A stretch of DNA of 64,000 bases, from the NCBI RefSeq assembly GCF_950100655.1, contig NZ_CATNLY010000001.1, positions 558,001 to 622,000 of the forward strand, in the 5' to 3' direction. The stretch comes from Pleomorphomonas sp. T1.2MG-36. GTDB taxonomy: Bacteria > Pseudomonadota > Alphaproteobacteria > Rhizobiales > Pleomorphomonadaceae. Position numbers and translations under genes: made by a program. Shown here in pieces: positions 55,104 through 64,000 of the stretch. The stretch's first letter is position 1, and each line of letters opens with the position of its first letter. The notes under the pieces were generated by a model. It was not told the origin of the DNA. It worked only from the letters and a program-made list of their open reading frames with translations, and ran no database searches.

Positions 55104-56141
55104 ATGAACAGGCTGTCGGCGATCGCCGGACTGGCATTCATTGCCAGCCTTGCGGCGTCTGCATTGGCAGGCGACGCAAAGGTGATTCATGTCGCCAGCA
55201 CTTTCCCTTTGTCGTTGCCGCTGTTTTCGGAAGCCACGGGCCGCTTGAGCGAACAGGTCGACAGCCTGACCGGCGGCGAGGTTCAGCTCGTGTTTCACGT
55301 GCCGGGCAACCTGGCGCCGGCCTCCAGCACGGTTAGCAGGGTCACCACCGGCGAAATCGCCGCCGCTTGGTCTACCGCGGGCCAGTTCGCCGGCCATGAC
55401 AGCGCATTCGAACTTTTGAGCTCCATTCCCTTCGGACCAAATACCATCGAATACATGGCCTGGTTCCTTGAAGGAGGCGGCCTGACGCTGTCGCGCGACC
55501 TGTTTGCCAAGCATAATGTCCACAATGTGCCTTGCATGGTCCTTCCGCCTGAAGGCGCGGGCTGGTTTTCCAAGGAAATTCGAAGCGTCGACGACCTGAA
55601 GGGCCTGCGCATACGGTTCTTTGGTCTTGGTGGCCGGGTGCTCGCGCGGCTGGGCGCCGATATCATAGAGAAGCCTCCGGGCGAGATCGTCGACGCCATG
55701 AAGAGAGGCGAGATCGACGCGGCCGAGTACTCTCTGCCGTCCATGGATCTGACCCTTGGCCTTCAGAACGTCGCAAAGTATTACTATTTTCCAGGCTGGC
55801 ATCAGCCCTCGACGCTTTATGAGCTTTACTTCAACGAAGCGACATGGCGCGGGCTGACGGAAAAGCAGCAGGAAACGATCGAAACCGTCTGCGCAGCGGT
55901 CATGCGGGACAGCATCGGTCGGGCGGAGATCATGCAGTCCGAAGCCCTGGAAAAGATCAAGAGAAGCGGCATCAAGCTCCGCCGTTGGTCGCCAGATCTT
56001 CTCCTCACTTTCGAAGCGACTTGGGAAAAGGTCGCCGAGGAGGAAATGGCTGCAAATCCGAGATTCAGGCAGATTTACGAATCTTACGTCCGGTTTCGGA
56101 ACCAATATGGGTTCTGGAAGCGTTTCAGTTATCTTCACTGA
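55104..56141 (+). CDS. Orphan TRAP-type (DctP family) periplasmic solute-binding protein
   Basis: The 345-residue protein has a signal peptide (NRLSAIAGLAFIASLAASA) and the DctP-family layout: KVIHVASTFPLSLPLFSEAT, LVFHVPGNLAPAS, EIAAAWSTAGQFA, LKGLRIRFFGLGGRVLARLG with the ligand-binding Arg, and AEYSLPSMDLTLGLQNVAKY. DctP proteins bind carboxylates for TRAP transporters, but no dctQ or dctM membrane gene is present. Instead a membrane GGDEF-EAL receptor gene begins 36 bp downstream, so the protein probably works as the ligand-presenting partner of that receptor. Confidence 0.88.
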   Translation: MNRLSAIAGLAFIASLAASALAGDAKVIHVASTFPLSLPLFSEATGRLSEQVDSLTGGEVQLVFHVPGNLAPASSTVSRVTTGEIAAAWSTAGQFAGHDSAFELLSSIPFGPNTIEYMAWFLEGGGLTLSRDLFAKHNVHNVPCMVLPPEGAGWFSKEIRSVDDLKGLRIRFFGLGGRVLARLGADIIEKPPGEIVDAMKRGEIDAAEYSLPSMDLTLGLQNVAKYYYFPGWHQPSTLYELYFNEATWRGLTEKQQETIETVCAAVMRDSIGRAEIMQSEALEKIKRSGIKLRRWSPDLLLTFEATWEKVAEEEMAANPRFRQIYESYVRFRNQYGFWKRFSYLH

Positions 56142-56177
56142 GTTCGTCGAGGCACTCAAAAGGAGAAGCCGAGACCT

Positions 56178-58691
56178 ATGAGCTGGCATGACGAGTCGAT
56201 CGGCAGCGTGGGGAACGCAAGCATCCGGGCCAAGTTGTCCGGAGCGGTCATCTTTGTCCTTTTGCTGATCGCAGCCGTCAGCGCGCTGGGCGTCGTGCAG
56301 GTGATCTCGGTCAACAAGGTCACCACGGAAATCCGCGAGGTCAGGCTTCCGCAGGTGGAACTCCTCGAGAAGCTCCGCCGCCTCGCCCTGCAGCACAATC
56401 TGGTCGTCATGCGCCGCCTGCAGGTGATCGACTATCGCAACCTCGCCGAGATCGACGCCAACCTCACCGAAACGCGGCACGAGCTCAACCAGGCCGCGGC
56501 CGACTTCAAGGCAACCATCAGTTCGCCCGAGGAAGAGCGGCTGTTCGCCATCTTCTCCGAAGCCTGGGGAATCTATCTCGCGTCGCTCGATCAGGTGAAC
56601 GACGCCATTGAAAGCGGTGAACTGGAACAGGCGACGGAGTACGCCAACGGAACGACGCGCCTCCAATACCAGGCGGCGGTCAGCGAGCTTGAGAACCTCA
56701 TCGCCTACGCCAAGACCTTGTCGCAGGACGCGGCCGCGCGAGCCTCGACGGCGGTATCGCGGGCCGTCACCCAGTCGCTGATTGCCCTGGTGATCGCCAG
56801 CCTGGCGGCGCTGGGGGCGATCTTGTGGGTTCAGCGCAACGTGTCGGGTCCGCTCCGCAGCATCGCCCACGCCATGCGCCGATTGACCATCGGCGATCAC
56901 ACCACCCCCATTCCGGAACAGACCCCGAGGCGCGATGAGATCGGCGTGCTTGTCCGCGCGCTTGCCGGCTATCGCGAAGCGCTGATCCACAGCAGGGATT
57001 TCGCCCGCAATGCCGAGCGGGAATGGGAGCGGCTCAGGGCCGCGGTGGCCAACATGCCCGTCGGCCTGTCGATGTTCGACGCTTCGGACCGGCTCATCAT
57101 CTGCAATCGAATCTACTGCGACATGTACGGCTTGGCGCCCGAAGACACGCTGCGCGGCCGGACCTACCACGAGATTTTCGCCGACGCCCTGCGGGATGGC
57201 GGCACCTACGCCCCCCTTTCCGAGGTCCTCTCGGAGGCACGGTCCAATCTCAGCGGAACGACCCATTTCGTTTACGAGACCAGCGACGACCGCATTCTCG
57301 CACTGGGTATCCAGAGCATCGGCGGTGGCGGCTGGGTCGCCATCCACGAGGACATCACCGCCCGGCGCCGCGTCGAGGAAAAGATCCGCCACATGGCGCG
57401 CCACGACGCGTTGACCGACCTTGGCAATCGACTCCTGTTCCGCGACAGCCTCGAAGACGCGCTGTCGGAACTGGTCGGCAAGGAAAGCGTCGCCGTTCTC
57501 TGCATCGATCTCGACCGTTTCAAGAACGTCAACGACACGCTCGGCCATCCGGTCGGCGATGCGCTTCTGCAGGCGGTTGCCGACCGCTTGAGATCGTGCA
57601 TCAGCCAGAACGACATTGCCGCGCGCTTTGGCGGTGACGAGTTCGCCATCATCCAGCTTGGCCCGGTACAGCAGCCCGAGGCTGCCTCCGATCTCGCCCG
57701 GCGCATCGTCCGAATCGTCGGCGAGCCCTACGAAATCGATGGCCAGCAGATCATCATCGGGGCCAGCGTCGGCATAGCCGTCGCTCCGCTGGACGGAACC
57801 AACGCCGACACCTTGCTCAAGAATGCCGACATGGCGCTCTACACGGCGAAGGCCGACGGCCGAGGCGTCTATCGTTTCTTCCGCGACGAGATGAGCCTGC
57901 GCTCCCAGACGCGACGCCTGCTGGAACTGGAGCTTCGGCGCGCCCTGGTCTCCGAAGAGCTCTGCCTCCATTACCAGCCGATGTTCAGCATGAACAACCG
58001 GGAGATCATCGGTTTCGAGGCGCTGCTGCGCTGGAACCACCCGACGCGCGGCATCGTTCCGCCCAACGAGTTCATCTGGCTGGCCGAAGAAGTCGGCCTG
58101 ATCGTCCCGATGGGCCAGTGGGTGTTGGAGCAGGCCTGCCGCGACGCGATAACCTGGCCCAACCACATCAGCATCGCCGTCAACGTATCGCCGGTGCAGT
58201 TCCGCGACCGAAGCTTCGCGGAACAGGTGGTGGCGGCCCTCGCCGCCTCTGGCCTGGAAGCGCATCGGCTGGAAATCGAGATCACCGAACACGTTTTGAT
58301 CGCCGATACGTCGATGACGCTCGCCATCCTGCAACGCCTCCATGAGATCGGCGTCCGCATCGCCATGGACGACTTCGGCACCGGCTATTCGAGCCTCGGC
58401 TATCTGCGCCAGTTCCACTTCGATCGGATCAAGATAGACCGCTCCTTCGTCGCCGATCTCGGCGAAGGCGATCAGGAATCCCTGGCCATCGTCCGGGCCG
58501 TCGCCAGCCTGTCGTCCAACCTCAACATCGCAACCACCGCCGAGGGCGTGGAGAGCGAGCAGCAGTTCGAACGCCTGCACGCCGAGGGTTGCGATACCGT
58601 ACAGGGGTTCCTGCTTGGCAGGCCGGTTCCCGCCGAGGATGTCACCCGCATGTTCGAGGAAAGCGGCGGCTCGGCCATCTCGGCGGCGTGA
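56178..58691 (+). CDS. Membrane receptor with HAMP, PAS, GGDEF and EAL domains
   Basis: The 837-residue protein has a membrane helix (residues 20-45), a periplasmic four-helix-bundle sensor to about residue 190, a second helix (SLIALVIASLAALGAILWV), HAMP, a PAS domain (AVANMPVGLSMFDASDRLII), then GGDEF (ARFGGDEFAII) and EAL (GFEALLRWNHP, AMDDFGTGYSSLG, TAEGVESEQQF). The RxxD inhibitory site is absent (SQND at that place), so the cyclase is not product-inhibited. AAAAGGAG precedes ATG 56178. With the upstream binding protein it forms a two-gene signalling unit. Confidence 0.92.
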   Translation: MSWHDESIGSVGNASIRAKLSGAVIFVLLLIAAVSALGVVQVISVNKVTTEIREVRLPQVELLEKLRRLALQHNLVVMRRLQVIDYRNLAEIDANLTETRHELNQAAADFKATISSPEEERLFAIFSEAWGIYLASLDQVNDAIESGELEQATEYANGTTRLQYQAAVSELENLIAYAKTLSQDAAARASTAVSRAVTQSLIALVIASLAALGAILWVQRNVSGPLRSIAHAMRRLTIGDHTTPIPEQTPRRDEIGVLVRALAGYREALIHSRDFARNAEREWERLRAAVANMPVGLSMFDASDRLIICNRIYCDMYGLAPEDTLRGRTYHEIFADALRDGGTYAPLSEVLSEARSNLSGTTHFVYETSDDRILALGIQSIGGGGWVAIHEDITARRRVEEKIRHMARHDALTDLGNRLLFRDSLEDALSELVGKESVAVLCIDLDRFKNVNDTLGHPVGDALLQAVADRLRSCISQNDIAARFGGDEFAIIQLGPVQQPEAASDLARRIVRIVGEPYEIDGQQIIIGASVGIAVAPLDGTNADTLLKNADMALYTAKADGRGVYRFFRDEMSLRSQTRRLLELELRRALVSEELCLHYQPMFSMNNREIIGFEALLRWNHPTRGIVPPNEFIWLAEEVGLIVPMGQWVLEQACRDAITWPNHISIAVNVSPVQFRDRSFAEQVVAALAASGLEAHRLEIEITEHVLIADTSMTLAILQRLHEIGVRIAMDDFGTGYSSLGYLRQFHFDRIKIDRSFVADLGEGDQESLAIVRAVASLSSNLNIATTAEGVESEQQFERLHAEGCDTVQGFLLGRPVPAEDVTRMFEESGGSAISAA

Positions 58692-58784
58692 CAAGGTCAG
58701 GGCGAAGCCACGACGACCCGCTCCACCTCCCTGCTTCCACGCAACTTCGGACGCCAAATCGGTGCCCGCTTCGGCTGAAGCTGC

Positions 58785-59261
58785 CTAGGCCTGAACCTCC
58801 ATGTCGCGACGGAACTCAACTCCATCGCCATCTTGGCGAGTTCTTGAAAACCCGCATTTCTCATAGAAGCGATGGTTGCGAATGGACCAAACCGGCGTGT
58901 CCAGAACCCAGTGGCGGGCCTGAGGATACGTTCTCCTCAGAAACTCCCAGGCACCGGTCCCGATACCTCGGTCTTGAACATCGACGTCAACGAACAAGGT
59001 ACCCAGTCGGAATTCCCGTTCCGGCAAGACCCAAACGATCATCCCTCCGACAACAATTCCGTCGAGTTCGATGACATGACCTTCGGTCGGAACGTCGCTG
59101 AACAGCCAGCGGCGAAAGAAGTCGCCGTTGTCGTACCCGGGCGGTCCGCCCCGATCGCGCCCCAGATAGCGACGCGCATCATCGTCAAAGGCTCGCGTCA
59201 TGACCTCCGTAAGAGAGGGCAGATCGGCGGGAGTGGCGATGCGATAAGCAACGGATGGCAT
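58785..59261 (-). CDS. GNAT family N-acetyltransferase
   Basis: The 158-residue protein has the GNAT fold: RIATPADLPSLTEVMTRAFD at the start, VGGMIVWVLPEREFRLGTLF, the acetyl-CoA loop VDVDVQDRGIGTGAWEFLRR and a closing NHRFYEKCGFSRT. Its substrate cannot be inferred. It stands alone between the GGDEF-EAL gene and tRNA-Val. Confidence 0.88.
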   Translation of the reverse strand: MPSVAYRIATPADLPSLTEVMTRAFDDDARRYLGRDRGGPPGYDNGDFFRRWLFSDVPTEGHVIELDGIVVGGMIVWVLPEREFRLGTLFVDVDVQDRGIGTGAWEFLRRTYPQARHWVLDTPVWSIRNHRFYEKCGFSRTRQDGDGVEFRRDMEVQA

Positions 59262-59542
59262 GAATCCCCCTGTGTGAACGAAGGATGTCGAGTCGGGCTC
59301 GGCCAGATCCGGATCTTAGAACAGATGACGAACGGATATCCATCAGGGATCCGAAAGATGCACGGCCTTAGGGCATCCCCAAGCGCCGTCGCCATCGGGC
59401 CAGGAGCGCCTGAGGAAATCCCAAGCGTCGACGTGACAGCTTGCCGCACGCTTGTCGGCCAGCGCTCGCCCAGAATGCGAGCCCATCGACAGCCCGATCG
59501 GACCCGCGGAGCCCAAACCGCGAATATGCTGATCATTGGAAA

Positions 59543-59618
59543 TGGTGGGCGGTGACGGTCTCGAACCGCCGACATCCAGTGTGTAAAACTGGCGCTCTAC
59601 CAACTGAGCTAACCGCCC
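59543..59618 (-). tRNA. tRNA-Val (anticodon TAC)
   Basis: The minus strand from 59618 reads GGGCGGTTAGCTCAGTTGGT, with a 7-bp acceptor stem GGGCGGT/ACCGCCC, D loop with GTTGG, anticodon stem CCAGT/ACTGG with loop TTTACAC (anticodon TAC), T arm GGCGGTTCGAGACCGTC and encoded CCA (59545-59543). It lies between hupB and the GNAT gene; the clpX-lon-hupB-tRNA-Val order is usual in Rhizobiales. Confidence 0.96.
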
Positions 59619-59716
59619 CGCGTCCGCCTGCGAAGGCGGACGGCCCCTGCTCTACCCACTCGGGCAGCCGAATGCAAGATCATCGGCCGGATCGCGATGG
59701 AGATGATGAGCAGAGC

Positions 59717-59748
59717 AAAAAAAGGGCGCGACCGTCACCGGCCGCGCC
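59717..59748 (-). terminator. Rho-independent terminator of hupB
   Basis: On the minus strand GGCGCG (59748-59743) pairs with CGCGCC (59730-59725), followed by C and a run of seven Ts (59723-59717). Confidence 0.75.
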
Positions 59749-59800
59749 GTTCAAAGTCACGTCGGCCCAACCCGGTTGCGGACCGGGCCGATTCGGGACG

Positions 59801-60076
59801 TCAGCCGTTGACGGCGTCCTTGAGGCCCTTGCCCACGCGGAACTTCGGCTGCTTGGAGGCAGCGATCTTGAGCGGCTCGCCCGTCTGCGGGTTGCGGCCC
59901 TCGGAGGCGGCGCGCTCGGTCACAACGAAGTTGCCGAAGCCGACGATGCGAACTTCATCGCCCGCCTTGAGCGCTTCGGTGATCGTCGCGAAGACCGCGT
60001 CGACAGCCGCACCGGCCTGCGCCTTGTTGAGCGACGCCTTCTCGGCGACCTGCGTGACCAGATCGTTCTTGTTCAT
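59801..60076 (-). CDS. hupB: HU family DNA-binding protein
   Basis: The 91-residue HU protein reads MNKNDLVTQVAEKASLNKAQ, FATITEALKAGDEVRIVGFG, the arm FVVTERAASEGRNPQTGEPL and ends with SKQPKFRVGKGLKDAV. HU bends and compacts the nucleoid. It follows lon, as in most proteobacteria. Terminators flank it on both sides, so it is transcribed separately from lon. Confidence 0.96.
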   Translation of the reverse strand: MNKNDLVTQVAEKASLNKAQAGAAVDAVFATITEALKAGDEVRIVGFGNFVVTERAASEGRNPQTGEPLKIAASKQPKFRVGKGLKDAVNG

Positions 60077-60203
60077 GTCGTGTCCCTTTGTCTGACTCTG
60101 TCGGTAGCGGAACTTGTCCGTCACCCCGGCGGCACGTTTCCCGGATTTCCGGGGAAAATCAAGTGCGGAAAGACCGCTTATGCGCGATTTTTTGACCGAA
60201 GAC

Positions 60204-60233
60204 AAAAAAGACCCGGGCTTTGAAGGCCCGGGC
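60204..60233 (-). terminator. Rho-independent terminator of lon
   Basis: On the minus strand GGCCCGGGC pairs with GCCCGGGTC (60233-60225 with 60218-60210), followed by six Ts (60209-60204). Confidence 0.9.
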
Positions 60234-60266
60234 CGGTAATTTGCTGGACAAGTGTCCCGCGTTGGT

Positions 60267-62699
60267 TCAGTGCGCGGTGAAGGAACCCAAATCGCCGGCT
60301 TCACCCTCGGCGACCGGTGCAGGAGTGCTTTCCTTCGATTCGTCCCAGGCGATCGGCTCGAGCGGTCGCACCAGCGCCACCTTGAGCACGTCGTCCATGT
60401 GAGCGACGGGAATGACTTCCATGCCGTTCCGGACGTTCTCGGGAATATCCGCAAGATCCTTGGCGTTCTCGTCGGGGATCAGCACCGTCTTGATGCCGCC
60501 GCGGTGAGCGGCGAGCAGCTTCTCCTTGAGTCCACCGATCGGCAGCACGCGGCCACGCAACGTGATTTCGCCGGTCATGGCGACGTCATGGCGCACCGGC
60601 ACACCGGTCATCACCGAGACGATCGAAGTGACCATGGCGATACCGGCCGACGGGCCATCCTTCGGGGTCGCGCCTTCCGGCACGTGGACGTGGATGTCGC
60701 GCTTGTCGAACAGCGGTGGCTCGATGCCGAAATCGATGGCGCGCGAACGGACGTAGGACGCCGCGGCCGAGATCGATTCCTTCATCACGTCCTTCAGGTT
60801 GCCGGTCACCGTCATGCGGCCCTTGCCGGGCAGACGCACGCTTTCGATGGTGAGCAGCTCGCCGCCGACTTCGGTCCAGGCGAGACCGGTGACTACGCCG
60901 ACCTGATCGGTGCCTTCCGCTTCGCCATGCCGGAAACGCGGCACGCCGAGATACTGCTCGACCTTCTCCGGCGTTACCGTGATCGACTTCAAGGAGCCCT
61001 TCGACTTCTGAAGTTCAGTCACCGCCTTGCGGGCAAGCGACATCATCTCGCGATCGAGGTTACGCACGCCGGCTTCCCGCGTGTACTGGCGGATCACCGA
61101 GCGAATGGCGTCGTCGGTGATCACGTACTCGCCGGCACGAAGGCCATGGTCGGCGATCGACTTGGGCAGCAGGTGCCTCTTGGCGATTTCGACCTTCTCA
61201 TCCTCGGTGTAACCGGCGATGCGAATGATCTCCATGCGGTCCATCAGCGGGCCGGGAATGTTCAGCGTGTTGGCCGTCGTCACGAACATCACATCCGAGA
61301 GGTCGTACTCCACCTCCAGATAGTGATCCATGAAGGTGTGGTTCTGCTCGGGGTCGAGGACCTCCAGCAGCGCTGACGACGGATCCCCGCGGAAATCCAT
61401 GCCCATCTTGTCGATCTCGTCGAGCAGGAACAGCGGGTTGGACTTCTTGGCCTTCTTCATCGACTGGATGACCTTGCCGGGCATCGAGCCAATGTAGGTG
61501 CGGCGGTGGCCACGGATCTCGGCCTCGTCGCGCACGCCGCCAAGCGACATGCGCACGTACTCACGGCCGGTCGCCTTGGCGATCGACTTGGCGAGCGACG
61601 TCTTGCCGACGCCCGGCGGACCGACGAGACAGATGATAGGTCCCTTCAGCTTGTTGGCCCGGCTCTGCACGGCCAGATACTCGACGATGCGTTCCTTGAC
61701 CTTGTCGAGGCCGAAATGGTCCTCGTTCAACACTGCCTCGGCATAGGCGAGGTCGTCGCGGGTCTTGGAGCGGCTCTTCCAGGGAATACCCAGGATCCAG
61801 TCGAGGTAGTTGCGGACAACCGTGGCTTCGGCCGACATCGGCGACATCTGCCGGAGCTTCTTCAGCTCGGCCGTCGCCTTCTCCCGAGCTTCCTTGGAGA
61901 GCTTGGTGCGCTTGATGCGGTCTTCGAGTTCGGCAAGCTCGTCCTTGCCCTCCTCGCCGTCACCGAGCTCCTTCTGGATCGCCTTCATCTGCTCGTTGAG
62001 GTAGTACTCGCGCTGCGTCTTCTCCATCTGCCGCTTGACGCGGCTGCGGATGCGCTTTTCCACCTGCAGAACGGAAATCTCGCTTTCCATCAGCCCGAGC
62101 ACGCGCTCAAGCCGCTCAACCACCGACTTCAGCGACAGAACGTCCTGCTTTTCGGAGATCTTGACGGCGAGATGGCTGGCGATGGTGTCGGCCAGCTTGG
62201 CATAGTCGTCGATCTCCTTGATGGTGCCAAGCACCTCGGGAGAGACCTTCTTGTTCAGCTTGACGTAGTTGTCGAACTCGACCAGCACGGAGCGGGCGAG
62301 CGCTTCGACCTCGACGGGGTCGCTCTCAACCTCTTCGAGCGGGCGAACCTCGGCCTCGAAATAGTCGGTGCGGTCGATGAAATTGATCACCTCGGCCCGG
62401 CGCGCGCCTTCCACCAGCACCTTCACCGTGCCATCGGGCAACTTGAGAAGCTGAAGCACCGTCGCCAGCGTACCGACCGTGTAGATGTCACCGGCGGCCG
62501 GATCGTCGTCGGAGGCATTGCGCTGGGTGGCGAGCAGAATCTGCTTGTCGGCCGTCATCACTTCTTCAAGAGCGCGGATGGACTTCTCGCGACCCACAAA
62601 GAGCGGCACGATCATGTGCGGGAAAACGACGATGTCACGAAGCGGCAGGACAGGAAAGACGTCCCGTTCGGCGCCGGTCGCGGGAGTGGATGCGGCCAT
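60267..62699 (-). CDS. lon: ATP-dependent Lon protease
   Basis: Lon degrades misfolded and short-lived regulatory proteins (in alphaproteobacteria also DnaA and CcrM-type substrates). The 810-residue protein has the N-terminal LON domain ([20 protein letters not shown]), a coiled-coil helical region, the AAA+ module with [20 protein letters not shown] near residue 360 and [10 protein letters not shown], and the C-terminal protease with the catalytic serine in [14 protein letters not shown] and Lys in [14 protein letters not shown]. Full length. Confidence 0.97.
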   Translation of the reverse strand: MAASTPATGAERDVFPVLPLRDIVVFPHMIVPLFVGREKSIRALEEVMTADKQILLATQRNASDDDPAAGDIYTVGTLATVLQLLKLPDGTVKVLVEGARRAEVINFIDRTDYFEAEVRPLEEVESDPVEVEALARSVLVEFDNYVKLNKKVSPEVLGTIKEIDDYAKLADTIASHLAVKISEKQDVLSLKSVVERLERVLGLMESEISVLQVEKRIRSRVKRQMEKTQREYYLNEQMKAIQKELGDGEEGKDELAELEDRIKRTKLSKEAREKATAELKKLRQMSPMSAEATVVRNYLDWILGIPWKSRSKTRDDLAYAEAVLNEDHFGLDKVKERIVEYLAVQSRANKLKGPIICLVGPPGVGKTSLAKSIAKATGREYVRMSLGGVRDEAEIRGHRRTYIGSMPGKVIQSMKKAKKSNPLFLLDEIDKMGMDFRGDPSSALLEVLDPEQNHTFMDHYLEVEYDLSDVMFVTTANTLNIPGPLMDRMEIIRIAGYTEDEKVEIAKRHLLPKSIADHGLRAGEYVITDDAIRSVIRQYTREAGVRNLDREMMSLARKAVTELQKSKGSLKSITVTPEKVEQYLGVPRFRHGEAEGTDQVGVVTGLAWTEVGGELLTIESVRLPGKGRMTVTGNLKDVMKESISAAASYVRSRAIDFGIEPPLFDKRDIHVHVPEGATPKDGPSAGIAMVTSIVSVMTGVPVRHDVAMTGEITLRGRVLPIGGLKEKLLAAHRGGIKTVLIPDENAKDLADIPENVRNGMEVIPVAHMDDVLKVALVRPLEPIAWDESKESTPAPVAEGEAGDLGSFTAH

Positions 62700-63051
62700 G
62701 GAGTGGTTTCCTTTCTGGTGGCCCGCCGGCTAGGCCTGTCGGCACCGGCGTCCGTCGCACGCGGTTTTCGGCAAGGACAGCCGACCCGAAGATCGGAGGT
62801 CCGAGTTCGGCAACGGGTGAGAGGATCGGATTGTATGATCCGCTACGTGGCCGCCTGGTCCGCCCCTTGATGGGCGCAAGGCCGGACGCCGTTCCCGTTT
62901 CCGTTGCCGCCGCGTAAGCGGATACATGGATCGCGGCGACTGTGCTTTCAAGGCCTTGACACGAAAGCGTCATTGACCCGACGCACGACGCTCCCGGCCC
63001 AGGGGCCGGGAAGAAGGCGGCGAACGATCCGTCGCCGCCCGTAGAAACTTG
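62700..63051. other. Intergenic region between lon and clpX
   Basis: The 352-bp gap holds the lon promoter side and hairpins at 62974-62991 (CCCGGCCC/GGGCCGGG) and 63016-63039. I did not find a clear RpoH promoter. No gene seen. Confidence 0.5.
63011..63039 (-). terminator. Hairpin terminating clpX
   Basis: On the minus strand GGCGGCGA (63039-63032) pairs with TCGCCGCC (63023-63016), followed by TTCTT. It follows the clpX stop by 12 bp. Confidence 0.6.

Positions 63052-64000
<949 letters not shown>

Overview
The window reads as chromosomal DNA of an alphaproteobacterium of the order Hyphomicrobiales (Rhizobiales). The sequence is GC-rich, and it carries several loci and families typical of that order: clpX-lon-hupB-tRNA-Val, gyrA-coaD-cyclophilin-cyclophilin, DUF3563 and DUF1127 microproteins, CCUCCUCCC ('cuckoo'/CcsR-type) small RNAs, and a GTTC/GAAC-N7 type LexA box. 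A diazotroph- or methylotroph-like Pleomorphomonadaceae member would fit, but I cannot assign a genus from sequence alone.

Region 1-1740 holds the N-terminal end of a class IIb aminoacyl-tRNA synthetase (cut by the window edge), a MarR regulator with a near-ideal inverted-repeat operator driving a DUF1398 gene, and a tiny HTH protein. Region about 1846-6905 is a decayed Mu-like prophage. It keeps a repressor, a broken HTH/transposase-tail gene, a broken transposition ATPase, a GemA-like gene and a 3' fragment of a tail tape-measure gene fused to a CoiA-like nuclease gene. It ends about 70 bp from the SOS-regulated promoter of lexA.

Region 7-31 kb is mostly housekeeping: lexA, queA, an HD-GYP protein, a DUF47-Pit phosphate uptake pair, DUF817, two adjacent cyclophilins, coaD, gyrA, a nitroreductase, der, bamB with a YfgM-like gene, nnrU and an L,D-transpeptidase. 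Next comes the most striking element: a DUF1127 microprotein gene followed by nine consecutive stem-loops, eight of which present a perfect CCTCCTCCC loop (anti-Shine-Dalgarno-like). After it come trmFO, a CHASE-GGDEF-EAL enzyme, DUF2087 and a nucleoside hydrolase.

Region 31-45 kb has a TehA/SLAC1 transporter, a beta-CASP metallo-hydrolase, an orphan ModE, an MFS carrier, an RsmB-type methyltransferase, guaB, two HAD hydrolases, mazG, three consecutive DUF3563 microprotein genes each followed by its own hairpin, a PhnP-like hydrolase and tatD. Region 45-64 kb has a candidate structured small RNA, a 56-bp palindromic tandem repeat directly before recG, a PcaQ-like LysR regulator, a FrnE-like DsbA protein, glpX, hom and an AlaC/LL-DAP-type aminotransferase, ccdA, an orphan TRAP-type solute-binding protein paired with a GGDEF-EAL receptor, a GNAT enzyme, tRNA-Val(TAC), hupB, lon and clpX (cut by the edge).

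Functionally the window combines core information processing and proteostasis genes with second-messenger signalling (three c-di-GMP proteins), stress regulation (LexA, MarR, cuckoo-type RNAs, Lon/ClpX) and phosphate, anion and metal uptake. Gene calls rest on recognisable protein families. The exact prophage ends, the new small RNA and the role of the DUF3563 cluster are inference.
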